NCBI RefSeq assembly: GCF_003265705.1
Contig: NW_020312902.1
Location: 16,184,970 to 16,248,969, forward strand
Length of the DNA stretch: 64,000 nucleotides
Direction of reading: 5' to 3'
From: Callorhinus ursinus
Lineage: Eukaryota; Chordata; Mammalia; Carnivora; Otariidae
Shown here: piece after piece, positions 46,789 to 58,720 of the stretch
Layout of the letters: the number at the start of each line of letters is the position of its first letter
How positions within the stretch are numbered: the first letter of the stretch is position 1
Notes under the pieces: generated by a model
Told to the model about the DNA's origin: nothing
Database searches by the model: none
Seen by the model: only the letters and a program-made list of their open reading frames with translations
Translations under genes and position numbers: made by a program

Positions 46789-47649
46789 CAGCAGCAGCCT
46801 CTGGTTTTAGGAGCATTTTTTTATTCTTCTGTTTCTGTTATAGCTCCCTTGTCTTTACAACTGTTTCTAAATGCTAGGAGTTGAGAACCAGAGGGGCAGT
46901 CAAGGTGACCTAGAATTGCTGCTCTGTCTTAGTAGGTCAGGAAGAAAGGTATTTGACTCATTTTATAGTAGGGCTATTGTGGTGGGAAGGGACTAGAGTC
47001 TAGCACTCCAAAGCCTATTATTCCTGGGCTTTTGCTTTTTCCCAGCCAGCTCTTCTCATCCTCTGGATCTCTGGAGATGGCCTGCTTTTGCTGGTACAGC
47101 TGTGCTTGGTCCTTTAGGGACGTGCCGCTCCCTAATTATTATTGATCCCAAGGTAAGACAAAAAGTTCATTTTCACCTGAGAAATGGTTGGTTTCTTTTT
47201 TTCTTCTTCAAAAGGAACTCTTGCTAGAAAGTATAGACACTTAATCATGACTTAGTTCACAAAATGCTGGTTTCTAATTGTAAATTCTATAAATCCTAGC
47301 CACAAATGGGATCAATAGGCATAATTTAGGTCCCTAATTTCTTTCTTTCCATCCCATATCTAGGGCACTTAAAAAAGGAGTCTTTTTAAATTGTGGGCAG
47401 TTCTTCATCTTATCCCTTAATTTTCCTTCTCCATTTTTTCTTTCCTAAAAGTCAGGCTGGAACTCTGGTCAATTAACTTAGGTATTCTAACCATGCAGAA
47501 CACAGTAGATTGTTAATCTACTAGTGGATTGAGGAAGCCATTACTATTGGTTAGTAATATGTTATCCTGTCAGCAAACACAATAGGCATCTCTTCAGCAG
47601 ATGAAACTTTAGTTTTCTTTGAATATTGTGAACAAAAACAGGAGTGTTG
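46789..47649. other. Unique intron with an exon-like segment
   Basis: Mostly unremarkable. The segment 47046-47152 has exon-like borders and is described under findings. Confidence 0.5.
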
Positions 47650-48060
47650 GGGTGGGAGGGATGGGGTGGCTGGATAATAGACATTGGGGAGGTTATGTGC
47701 TATGGTGAGCGCTGTGAATTGTGTAAGACTGTTGAATCACAGACCTGTACCTCTGAAACAAATAATACATTATATGTTAAAAGAAAAAGAAGAAGATAGT
47801 AGGAAGGGAAAAATGAAGAGGGGGAAATCGGAGGGGGAGATGAACCATGAGAGACTATGGACTCTGAGAAACAAACTGAGGGTTCTAGAGGGGAAGGGTA
47901 TGGGGGGATGGGTTAGCCCAGTGATTGGTATTAAAGAGGGCACGTTCTGCATGGAGCACTGGGTGTTAACATGCAAACAATGAATCATGGAACACTACAT
48001 CAAAAACTAATGATGTAATGTGTGGTGATTAACATAACATAATAAAATAAAAGAAAAAAA
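47650..48060 (+). mobile_element. Young carnivoran L1 3' end, sense, 5'-truncated
   Basis: 'gatgaaccatgagagacta', 'gagcactgggtgttaacat' and 'atcatggaacactacatca' are the 3' UTR of the recent carnivoran L1 family, ending in an A-rich tail (48040-48060). It contains no ORF2. It is far less diverged than the other L1 fragments here. Confidence 0.88.
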
Positions 48061-48351
48061 AGTGTTTTTGGCTCATAGGAACGTAATCACTCTAAATTCT
48101 CAGATTTATACCAGAATGCCAGGTACCATACCTCCTCTTTTCTACTGGACTTTGATCTTGCTGATTAGCAGTGCCAGGATCACAGAGCCTTGAAAGCTGA
48201 AAGAACTGAAGAGGCCATCTCCTCTGGTCTCCTTCCCAAAGCATAAATCTTACTTGTTGGGGTCATATCCAGCCTCTCCTTGAACACTTAGTGAAATAGT
48301 GCTTAATACTTTAGGCTATAGATTATTCAGTTTTTTAAATGATGAGAATTT

Positions 48352-48467
48352 TGGGGTACCTGGAGGGCTCATTTGGTGGAGCATGCAACTCTTAATCTCA
48401 GGGATGTTAAGTTCAAGACCCACACTGGGCGTAGAGATTACTTAAAAAAATAAAATCTTAAAAAAAA
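48352..48467 (+). mobile_element. Short old SINEC, sense
   Basis: 'tacctggagggctcatttg' to 'gtagagattacttaaaaaa', with no CT block. Flanked by AAATGATGAGAATY. Confidence 0.9.
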
Positions 48468-49056
48468 TGATGAGAATCTATTCCTCATGTTGGAATCTTC
48501 CTCTTTATAACCTGAACCTTTAGATGCAACACCAAAAAAAAAAATGTACTGTCTCTTCTACATACTATCTTCTTCAAAGGGCTGAAATGTATACTCCTGC
48601 TCTTCTGTAGTATCCTTTCTTCCTTCAGTTGTTCATCATATGTCATGGTTTTAAAATCTTTGGCATACTGTGATTGTCTTTTAGACATATTCTAACTTCT
48701 CAGTTTACCTCCTAAAGTATGGTGTTAGGGCATGCCTTGTACCAAATAAGCATTCAGTAAATGTTTATTGGATTGAATGACACCTAGAACTGGATCCGGA
48801 TATGATCTGAGTAGTTTAGATTAGTGGGAGACTGTTAGCACCCGGGATCTGGACACATTTTATTTGCAGGCTCCATAGTGTTAGTTTTTCAGCAGCTGAA
48901 TTGCATTGTTGGTCCATAACAAGCTTAGGTCCCACTAAAACCTTCAAATCTGCTTGAAGTGACCTGCTCTCAAGCTAACTCTTCCCCGTCCCCATCCTTA
49001 AATTATTAAGTTGGTGTGGTGTTTTGAGTGGTGGTGGTTGTTTATTTGTTGTTTGT
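48468..49056. other. Unique intron; MIR/L2-like tail near 48740
   Basis: 'aataagcattcagtaaatg' at about 48746 looks like a MIR or L2 tail. Nothing else recognised. Confidence 0.5.
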
Positions 49057-49257
49057 TTTAAAGATTTATTTATTTGAGAGAGAGAGCAAGCATGCATGCA
49101 CAGAGTGGGTAGAGGGGGAGGGAGAAGGACAAGCTGACTCCCTGTTGAGTGCAGAGCCCAATGCAGGGCTTGATTTCATGACTCTGAGATCATGACCTGA
49201 GCTGAAATCAAGAGTCAAACGCCAACACGTAAACAATTGAGTCACCCAGGTGCCCCT
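49057..49257 (-). mobile_element. SINEC, antisense, older type
   Basis: Flanked by TATTTGTTTGTTT-like copies. Body 'gaaatcaagagtcaaacgc'. Confidence 0.9.
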
Positions 49258-49367
49258 ATTTGTTTGTTTGCTTGTTTTAATGCTACCTGTTCATTATAGA
49301 AATTTTAAACAATGCAGAAAAGTGCAAAGAACAAAGTAAGGTAAAATCATCTAAAATCTCACCATTC

Positions 49368-49574
49368 AGGGCGCCTGGGTGGCTCAGTTGGTTAAGCGAC
49401 TGCCTTCGGCTCAGGTCATGATCCTGGAGTCCCGGGATCGAGTCCCACATCGGGCTCCCTGCTCAGCAGGGAGTCTGCTTCTCCCTCTGACCCTCTTCCC
49501 TCTTGTACTCTCTGTCTCTCATTCTCTCTCTCTCAAATAAATAAATAAAACTTTAAAAAAAAATAAAATAAAAT
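49368..49574 (+). mobile_element. SINEC, sense, 'gcgactg' subfamily
   Basis: Flanked by AAATCTCACCATTCAG. Carries 'cctggagtcccgggatcga' and 'ccctctgaccctcttccct'. Confidence 0.94.
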
Positions 49575-51440
49575 CTCACCATTCAGAGCTACTACAACTG
49601 TGTTGGTGAATCTCTTGAACATCTCCAGTTGATCTTTTCTTTAAACTAACATAAATGAAACTCTTTATCCTTATCAAATGTGTCTTGTTCATTGCAGCTC
49701 GTCATTCTAGTTTATCAGGATATTTTTTGAGTCCTGATTATGTCATTCTATGTATTGGTTTTCTTTTGCAGCTTTGTATCATCAGCACATTTGATAAATA
49801 TGCCTTCTAAATTTTTGTCCAGATGCTTTGATCTAATCCTGACTCTGTACTGATTTGGTAGATGATTTAGGAATATTTTCTCCCCTTTCTGGGTTTTGGC
49901 TTGCTGCTCTTATATAAAATGGCCTCAAAGACTGGAAAAAAACCTCCTTAAGAATCAACTGCAAAGCTCTTTGTAAAAAATAAATTTGTGAAGAAAAAAC
50001 TGTGGGTGGGGAATCATCAGCCAGGGCCAGACTAGAAAAATAAAATCCTTTTATAGAAAAATCAGGGACGACAACCTTCATAGAATGGTTCAGATCTTCC
50101 TCTGTCCTCCTACTCTCCTAAAATCCCAGGAGAGGGATTTACCAGTTGAAATAAAGAAATTAAATTAAATTTTTAAAAAAGGGAGGAGAAGAAGAAGAAA
50201 AAAGATCGCAGCAAACATTAGTTCTTCTTATATTGAGAAATTAGAACCTAACAGGTAGAGAACAATAAGGAAGCAGTTTGGAGTGAGGTCAGGTGGGAGG
50301 GCTTTACTGAGAAAGAAGGTGCTCTTTACTGTTTTCTCTTTTAATTAGTAGTAAGCTTGGTGGTCACAGTAAAGGCTCTTCTGAGTTGGGGTCCATGGGG
50401 AGAGAAGAGTGTGAAATTCACTGCTGCCTGCTATTTCTCCTCTAAACAAGCCTTGCCTTGTGCATTGCATTTCCCCTGGGTTCTTAAAGAAGGTGTGTGA
50501 TCATCTAAAACTGAAACTGAGGCAGTGTTTTAAGCTGGCAATTAATGACATGGTAAGAATTTTTAGCTTCAGTACATTAATTGTTAAATGAATTGTGTCT
50601 GCATTTTACTTTCATTTTACTGTGATACCAGCCTAATTATAAATATAGTTTTACATAGCGGAAGATAATAATAAGCAGAATTATGCACTCAGTGATCAGA
50701 CTTCAGGAATTTCTAACACTGAAGAAAGTGTTCTTCTTAAATTGTCTCTTGCTGTTCTTTTTATGTAGGTTTTGATTAATTTTATCTCGATTATACATTT
50801 CTCTCTGGGGCCCAGATATTATGCATGCTCTAGCAAAGTGGGCTCCTATTGTAAGAGGTTTAATGAGATCTTTTGTTCTAATTGGTTTCTATATAATTTC
50901 TTTTAAACCAATAACATGTGAGTGGGGTGTCAAACACAGGTTGTGATAATGCATTTTCACTGCCCTATACACCAATGAACATTAATTTCTCTCTCATTTG
51001 ACATTATTTTCATATGATGAAAATTTTCAATCTTAAAGAAGTTCCAGATACAGTTGGTTCTCATTGGTCTCTCCTCTCACCACATTTATGTTGGTGACAC
51101 CCCTGAAAAGGCAGCAGGATAACCTACCTATAGTTGGAACTCAGTCTGGGTAGAAGAGAGTGGAAGACTTCTGACCAGGGTTTTGACTGTACATCATCTT
51201 CTTTATGGGATAATGTACTAGATGGGATTCAGGTAGGGATGGATTAAAATCTGTTCCTTTTGCCCATTTAACTGCAATTAATTTCCTACTTAAAAAATAT
51301 GAACTATTTGACAAATTCTAAAGAGTACTATATTAATGTATATTTATAATAAAGCTTGATCCTAAAATGAGTATCTGTGAGCCACTCACTTTAATAAATA
51401 GAATGTTACCAACTCATTCAAAACCTATCTTTGTTTCTTT
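49575..51440. other. Repeat-poor AT-rich intron
   Basis: Nearly 1.9 kb without a recognised repeat. A cluster of TAATTA/ATTAAT-like and CCAAT-like sites occurs at 50530-50950 (see findings). Confidence 0.5.
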
Positions 51441-52530
51441 TTTAATTGCAGTATTAAATATAGTAAAATGTGCAAAATCATAGACAAAATCAATTAGACA
51501 ACTTTTACATATGTATATACCTATGTAATACCATCCAGGTCAAGACTTAGAGCATTTCCATCACTGCAAAAAGTCCCTCATGACTCTCCTTTTCCCCCAG
51601 AATTGTGCACTTTCTGACTTCTCTGACCATAAATTAGTTTTTCCTGTTCTTGAGTTTCATATAAACAGAATCATATAGTAGATCCTCTTTTGCACCTATC
51701 TTCTCTTTTTTTTAAAAGATTTTATTTATTTATTTGAGAGAGAGAATGAGATAGAGCATGAGAGGGGGGAGGGTCAGAGGGAGAAGCAGACTCCCTGCTG
51801 AGCAGGGAGCCTGATGTGGGACTCGATCCCGGGACTCCAGGATCATGACCTGAGCCGAAGGCAGTCGCTTAACGACTGAGCCACCCAGGCGCCCGCACCT
51901 ATCTTCTTACACTCAATATGTTTTCGAAATTCATCCACTTTGTTTATATTAGTTCATTCGTTTTTTTTAAACACTTTTAAATGTGGTAAGAAAGATATGA
52001 GATTTACCATCTTAACTGTAGGTATACAGTTTAGTAGTGTTAAGTGTATTCCCATTGTTCTACAACAGATCTCCAGAGTTTTTTCATCTTGTAGAACTGA
52101 AACTGTATACCCATTAAACAACAGCTCCCCCCAGATCCCCCTCCCCCAAGTCCCTGGCAACCACCATTCTTTCTGTTTCTGTGAATTTGACTACTTTAGA
52201 TACCTCATATAATTGGAATCATATTTGTCTTTTTGTGACTGGTTTATTTCACTTAGCATAATGACCTCAAAGTTCATTCATGTTGGAGCATGTGACAGGA
52301 TTCCCTTTCTTTTTAAGGATAAATAACATTCCATTGTATGTATAAACCACATTCTGTTTATTTGTTTATCTGTTGGGCACTTGGGTTGTTCCACCTTTTG
52401 GCTGTTGTGAAAAATGCTACTGTGAACATGGATGTGCAACTATCTAGTATCTAGTAGTTCATTCCTTTTTATTGCTGAGCAGTATTTTATTATGTAAATA
52501 AATCACAGTTAATTTATTTTTTCTCCCCAT
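51440..52530 (-). mobile_element. Old L1 3' region, antisense
   Basis: 'tccatcactgcaaaaagtc', 'gagatttaccatcttaact', 'ggcaaccaccattctttct', 'ataacattccattgtatgt'. Interrupted by a SINE at 51708. Confidence 0.85.
51708..51894 (-). mobile_element. SINEC, antisense, 'gcgactg' subfamily
   Basis: Flanked by GCACCTATCTTCT. Confidence 0.94.
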
Positions 52531-52661
52531 TTCATCATCAGTTGGATTCTCTAAGCCTCTAGTCTAATCTTCTGTGCCTCTTTCTCTCTCTCTTGCTCTC
52601 TTCCCTGTGTTCATTCCCTTCACTGGCACCCTCAACACCTGCAGAATAAAATTTAAGCTCT

Positions 52662-52803
52662 GGGGGTGTCTGGGTGGCTCAGTCAGTTAAGCGTCTGCCT
52701 TGGCTCAGGTCATGATCTCAGGGTCCTGGTATCTGCCTGAATCGGGCTCCCTGCTCAGCAGGGAGTCTGCTTCTCCCTTTCCATCTGCCCCTGACTCCTG
52801 CTT

Positions 52804-52844
<41 letters not shown>

Positions 52845-52970
52845 AATAAATAAATAAATAAAATCTTTTAAAAAGATTTAAGTACCGGTGGCTTAGTCTT
52901 TAAGCGCCTGCCTTTGGCTTAGGTATAAATAAATAAATAAATAAAAATAAAAATCTTTAAAAAAAAATTT
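52662..52970 (+). mobile_element. Composite SINEC, sense: full copy plus internally deleted copy
   Basis: A full copy (52662-52878, with (CT)n at 52808-52836) is followed by a headless copy beginning 'ggtggcttagtctttaagc', which jumps from GGCTTAGGT straight to its AATAAA tail. One outer duplication, AATTTMAGCTCTG, encloses both. Confidence 0.87.
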
Positions 52971-53001
52971 CAGCTCTGTAGCATGGCATACAGTGCCATT
53001 C

Positions 53002-53187
53002 TTTTTTTTTTTTAAAAGACTTTATTTATTTGAGAGAGAACACAAGCAGGGGGAGGGGCAGAGGGAGAGCAACAAGCAGACTCCCTGCTGAGTGGGGAGC
53101 CTGATGTAGGGCTCGATCCCAGGACCCTGAGATCATGACCTGAGCCGAAATCAGATGCTTAACCGACTGAGCCACCCAGGTGTCCCC
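53002..53187 (-). mobile_element. SINEC, antisense
   Basis: Flanked by CAGTKCCATTCTT. Confidence 0.93.
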
Positions 53188-54402
53188 AGTTCCATTCTTA
53201 ATATGCTTTCTGGACTCTGTCTTCATCACAGCTATGCCAGACCACCTAGAGTTCTCTGGACAAAACAGAGACACTGATAGTTCTCTGGACAAACTGTTTC
53301 ATACTCCTGACCCTATATACACACATACATACATTTTCTTCCTGCCTTGGATGTTCTTCCCCAACTTGTCAGCTTACCTCCTGAAACAGTACACCTTGAT
53401 TATTGCTTCATCCACAGAGCCAGGCCTAGCCATACTACAGTAGTAACTATCTGCTTGTCTGTCTTCTTTACTAGGCTGTGAGCTCTTTAAAGACAGGCAG
53501 CATCCATGTCTAACTCAGTAACACAGTGCCTGTGTTCAGTAAACATCTGTTGAATATAGATCTACAAACAGAGTTCCGCTTTTTTAGACAAGTGGGTGTT
53601 CAGGATACTGGCTGGGCCTGATCTGGAATGGGCTGGAAGTAATAGTACTTCAGTTACTGTTGGGCTGATGGAGGGAGCCCATAGGACAGTTCAGAGACTG
53701 CATTTCAGAGAATCACTGAACAAAAATGTCAGGCTCTACAGAAGAGAAATGGACTGAAGGGCAGAGTGGAAGAGTTCAGAAACAAATTGTAGGTGTAAGC
53801 CAGGGATAATAGAGCAACAAGGTTTGGAGAGGAGGGTAAGGTGAAAATCTAGAGGAAAATGCCCTGGGCTAAATAGGATATCTACAACAGCTTTTCTCAA
53901 GTTGTGAGTACAGTCAGGATGAAGTGTGAAAAGCCTGACTTTTCTCTGTACAGTTGAATAAGTATTGAATGTTTCATGGGATCCAGCATTGGAGGTCAAG
54001 CAGGTCAGTAAAGAGAAAACCACTTTGATGCAGCCAGCAAATGCCTGGGACTCTATCAGGTGCTTTAACTTATAAGAGTTTGCTAAAAAAAAAAGAGAGA
54101 GAGAGATCCCTTCAAGACTAGTACATAAAGGAAAAAAAAAAGCCAGAGATGGGAATATTAAAGGAAAGACTTACAAGTGCCATGAACTTCCTTGGTAAAG
54201 AAAAGGGCAGTTCTTCTAGTCTCAAATATAGCCAAGCAGAGAGGGTGGCTGGGAAGGAGGAGATATGAAGATAGTTTCTTGGACTTTCTTAGCTAGTGTG
54301 TATCACTCTGTCTTTGAAAATTGAGGCCATTCAAAAAATCAGTCTGTTGGTATTCTTCAAACTGGTGAAGCTGTTGGGGCCTAGGGAAAATGATCATTGT
54401 GG

Positions 54403-54448
54403 TAGGAAGGAAGGGAGGGAGGATGGAAGGAAGGGAGGAAGGAAGGAG
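54403..54448 (+). repeat. (GGAA)n/(GGGA)n purine repeat
   Basis: Degenerate GGAAGGAAGGGAGGGAGGAT-type repeat. Confidence 0.88.
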
Positions 54449-55513
54449 CCAAGATTTCTTTGAGTTAAATTTCACTGCATTGTTATATACCCCCCCCTCC
54501 ACCACCCTTTACTTGTTCTGAGATCAACAGCTCTGTTTCCCCCTGTTGTCAGTTATTGAGGATCCTGTCTTTGGGTTTTGGTAATATCTGTGACCCATAA
54601 TTGTCACTCCTAATGCTAAGTGTTTTTTTTTTTTCATGAGTCATTTAGCAATTATTTACGGATTTCACTAAACTGACCTAGATTTAGAACTCTTGCAGTT
54701 AAGACCTCCATGCCTATTGACATGTACTTCAGCCCCATAACCCTTAGCTCTTTGGGTGCTCAGGGACTGTAATTTGATTTGAAAAGCTCAGTATTCATTT
54801 TCACCAGAAATCAGTGTTCTCCTAAAACTGACAATTCATTGTCTCCTGGATAATTTTGAGTTTGGATAACAAATTAGAGTTTGGGATACATTACAGATGA
54901 TAAATGTGACTTCCTTAAAGGGAAATCCATTTGTTTTGCTTAGTGTTTCTGTGATTAATTACTTGCCAGATTAAATTGCTCCATAAAAATGCATAGTATT
55001 TTATTCAGTTGCTCTTCATGGTGATTAATTAGGCCATACTGTTGCTTTGTATGTTAATTATGCTGACATTTTTTTTCTCTTCTCTAGTTTAATTAATACA
55101 GCATATTTTTGAAAGATTGTTTTTGGAGTGGGATACTATCTTAGGAAGAACAAAGCCCTGTGTAGCTTTTAGGCTGGTATTAGAGAGTAATACCTCAAGG
55201 TTTCTGTGTGCCCTCTGTTGATCCTTGTATATATCTTTGATTAGCAGAAAGTACACTAACTGCAAATGAGTCAGTAAAAGCTCTGTTTGGTTTTCCTGTA
55301 ATTATTAAAGGTGAGATACAGAAGATTCTCGGTTCAAATGAAAAGTGATTAAGAACATAGAAGAGAAGCTACTGGTGCAAGATGTAAAACAAGTGTAAAG
55401 CTTAATGGTAGTGTGTGGGGGAAGAAAGAGTTTGTTTCTTAGGATGCTTCAGGGTGCCAGTGAGGAAATCAGGCATATTTAACATTTTTATTAATGATCT
55501 AGGGCTGAAAGTA

Positions 55514-55537
55514 AACAACAACAACAACAACAACAAA
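55514..55537 (+). repeat. (CAA)8 microsatellite
   Basis: Eight or so uninterrupted CAA units. Confidence 0.93.
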
Positions 55538-55690
55538 ACTATTAATGAAATTTGTAAGTGATACTGATTTGGAGATGTTTCCTGCACCCAGGAGGGCAGA
55601 GAAATTACATAGATGGATCAAGAAGAGAAACATCAGAGAAATAGCATCACAGCTATTCTGTTGGGAAAATGCATTATCTGCTTTACAGAA

Positions 55691-56369
55691 ATAGTGTACC
55701 TAGAACCAGGCAGATATTTTAAAAAGTGGATCATCCAGCAGTCCACTCCTAGATATTTACCCAAGTGAAATGAAAACTTGGATTGAACAAATGTTTACAG
55801 TGGCTTTATCCATGCATTCTCTGAAAACTGGAAATGACCCAAATGACCCTCCACTGAGAATTATGAATAAACAAACTGTTGTCCACCCGTATAATGAAAT
55901 ACTACTTAGCAATAAAAAGGAAAGAACTACTGATGCATGCAACATGTATGGTGGGTTCAGTTGCATTATGCAGTATGAAAGAAACTTGACTCAAGGATAC
56001 ATGGTGGGGTACCTGACTGGGTCAGTTAGTGGAACATGGGACCCTTGATCTTGGGATTGTGAGTTTGAGCCCCACATTGGGTGTAGAGATTACTTAAAAA
56101 TAAAATCTTAAAAAAAAAAAAGACTACATAGTGTATGATTCCATATATATGACTTTCTGGAAATGGCAAAATTGTAGGGACAATTCAGATCAGATCAGCA
56201 TGGGTTGGGAGGAGGGGCAGAGAGGAACTTTTTGGGTGATGGAACTGTCCTGTATCTTGATTGCAGCGTTGATTACATGACTGTATGCATTTTTCAAAAC
56301 TTGTAGATTATACATTAAAAAGGGTGAATTTTACCAAATGCAAATTATACCTTAGTTTAAAAATTGGGG
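55691..56369 (+). mobile_element. Old L1 3' end, sense
   Basis: 'cagtccactcctagatatt', 'cagtggctttatccatgca', 'atgaaatactacttagcaa', 'aagggtgaattttaccaaa'. Interrupted by a SINE at 56004. Confidence 0.85.
56004..56121 (+). mobile_element. Short old SINEC, sense
   Basis: 'ggtacctgactgggtcagt' to 'gtagagattacttaaaaat' and A12. Confidence 0.9.
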
Positions 56370-56575
56370 GGGGGGGCGCCTGGGTGGCTCAGTTGGTTAA
56401 GCGACTGCCTTCGGCTCAGGTCATGATCCTGGAGTCCTGGGATCGAGTCCCACATCAGGCTCCCTGCTCAGCAGGGAGTCTGCTTCTCCCCCTGACCCTC
56501 TTCCCTCTTGTGCTCCTATCTCTCATTCTCTTTCTCTCAAATAAATAAATAAATAAAAATCTAAAAAAAAAAAAA
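56370..56575 (+). mobile_element. SINEC, sense, 'gcgactg' subfamily
   Basis: Flanked by AAAAATTRGGGGG. The left copy has grown into a G11 run. Confidence 0.92.
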
Positions 56576-58720
56576 TTAGGGGGGAAAATGTCTTCACAAG
56601 GAAGAATAGGAAATTGAACTTTTGAACCACCACTACTATACCTTATATGTGGCAACTTTTTTGAAAATAATTTGAGTAACAGGAGCTAGAATTGGAGGAC
56701 TTGAATTTTCTTCATGGTGCTTCTAAATTCCAAGGGTTTTTATTTATTTTTGAGTGGAAGCAGAGGGAGGGTGGGTTGTGGTGGTTTTCCTTAGTGTTAG
56801 TATTATATAAAAGAGGGTTGTTTTGAAAAGAAATCACAGGTAAGGAGCTCTTAGACCTTGTTGATAGCCGTCGGACATAGATAAGAGGATCTTTCCCCCA
56901 ATTTATGGGTTGAATCCAGTTATTTGAGGTTGTGTGGATTTAGTTTTAGTTTTTATTTACTTGTTCTGTCTAGGCCCTCCCACTGTTGAATCATTATAAG
57001 ACCCAAATAGTGCCCAGAGATGTTTCTGTCCCAGAGCTAACCTCAGAGACAACTTCCATACCTCTCTGCTTTTGGACTGGAACAAAAAGCTTTATCATGC
57101 TCCGGGTTTTATAAAGCAGATTTGTACAATGTCAAGGACCTAGGGATAGGTGAACCACAAGTGCTAAATCATTGCTGATAGCTGTTGTGTCTTTTTCCTC
57201 CCTTCCCCCCATATCTCCGGTGATATGAACTGTGTAGTGCTTGCTTCTCATGTCCCAACTTGGAGCACCTCCCTGAATGCTATACTAGTCAATATCTATT
57301 CATTATCCCTAAAAATAGGCTAGTGGGGAAAATTATATAGTGGTAGAAAGTATACGGTGCACTACCTGTAGCAATAATACTCAGTCCCGCTCTGTGGCTG
57401 CACCTTAATGTGCTAACTGCTGAGTACCCCTGAGCAGATGTGTGGCCATCATTCTGGCCCAGATTGAGCAGATTACATTTAGCAAAAGGCTGATTCCGAG
57501 TGACTTGCTGAGCAAATGTCTCTGGGTCTTTCATTGTTTTCAGTCGAATGATTTTCAGCACTGGACCTGAAGGGGCTGCGTGGCCCCCAACCAAGACCCC
57601 ATCTGTTAAAACTTTATATTGATTTGTAACTCTATTTTAAAAAATCTGTTCCTTCTCCTCCTCCTAGTGTGATAAATAATGTAGATACACTAGATGAAGT
57701 CTGCTATTGGGGCAGAACTCTAATCATTTTGCTTAGGGTTAAACTAATTTAATCAGAAATGGGACTTTCTCAAATAACCATCTATATCAAGTACCTTATT
57801 GTTTTCTAATTCTGACTTAACATGTTCACCAGTACTTGCAGGGTATAGCAAGTAGCAATTAAAACACTGTAATTAACCTGGTAAAAAAGGAAAACTTTTG
57901 GTAGGGAAAGAAATTATAAGATGACATATAAAATTTTTGACTGGATAAATAGGTGTTAATGAAACACTATGAGATAAAGTCTTATGTTAGCAGTGTATCA
58001 TGTCTTAATACTGCATTTTTATGCCCCTTGTGTCCAAACAGGATTACGGCATAGTTTACAGTAGACACATAGCGCTTCATCCAGGTGGGAAATGCAGGTC
58101 TATCTTAGCTAACTCTGAATTAGTCAGTAATTACTTATTATGTATTTCCTGTGTACCAACTCTGTGCCCTTAGCTCCTGACCTGCATTATATAGATGGTA
58201 CCCCATGGCAAGACTTGGGCATAGGGTAAAATGCCATTACAGTTAAGACTTTGGAAGGACATCTGAAGGCCCAGGTACAATCATGTTGTACTGAGATAGA
58301 ATGTGACCAGGGTAGCTGTGCTCCCACTGTAGCTCCTTTGAAAAGCTCCAAGAGATGACAGACTACTGCTTACCATCATTATTTGCTTCCAGACAGTTTC
58401 TGAAGTGTTTCCTCCCTCCTGTGCAGTCATGAAAGTCACTCCAGGAAGGAAGAGTCCACATTAAGCACTAAACCAAACAGGAGTGTTGAGCACATCTACC
58501 CACTGGAGTGTAGGGACATTTGACTGTGTTTAGTCAAGATGGATGTTCTTTCTTCTGTTTGACCTTTCAAGCAAGGGCTTTCTCCTAGAGCAAGGAAATC
58601 CCCTCCCCCACCTCTTGAGTATCCTTCCAGAGATAATATGTACATGTAGAAGTATGTTTTGTTTTAGGATTTTTGTTTGTTTATAGTCATTTGAGAAATG
58701 CAAAATTTGACATCTAACCC
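56576..58720. other. Repeat-poor intron
   Basis: No repeat or ARMH3 exon recognised. An open frame on the - strand (57289-57594) has no family match that I can see. Confidence 0.5.

Larger units (their letters stand above)
52590..53560 (+). mobile_element. L2 3' end, sense, split by SINEs
   Basis: 'gcagaataaaatttaagct', 'ggatgttcttccccaactt', 'ggctgtgagctctttaaag' and 'aaacatctgttgaatatag' follow the order of the L2 3' end once the SINEs at 52662-52970 and 53002-53187 are set aside. Confidence 0.78.
53561..55690. other. Repeat-poor intron
   Basis: Contains simple repeats at 54403 and 55514, and an AT-rich motif-dense part at 54930-55100 (see findings). No exon seen. Confidence 0.5.

Noticed and set aside
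57289..57594. 101-codon - strand frame in repeat-free sequence
   Set aside because: No recognisable domain, no splice sites in frame and no neighbouring coding pieces; could be tested by conservation but is not supported.
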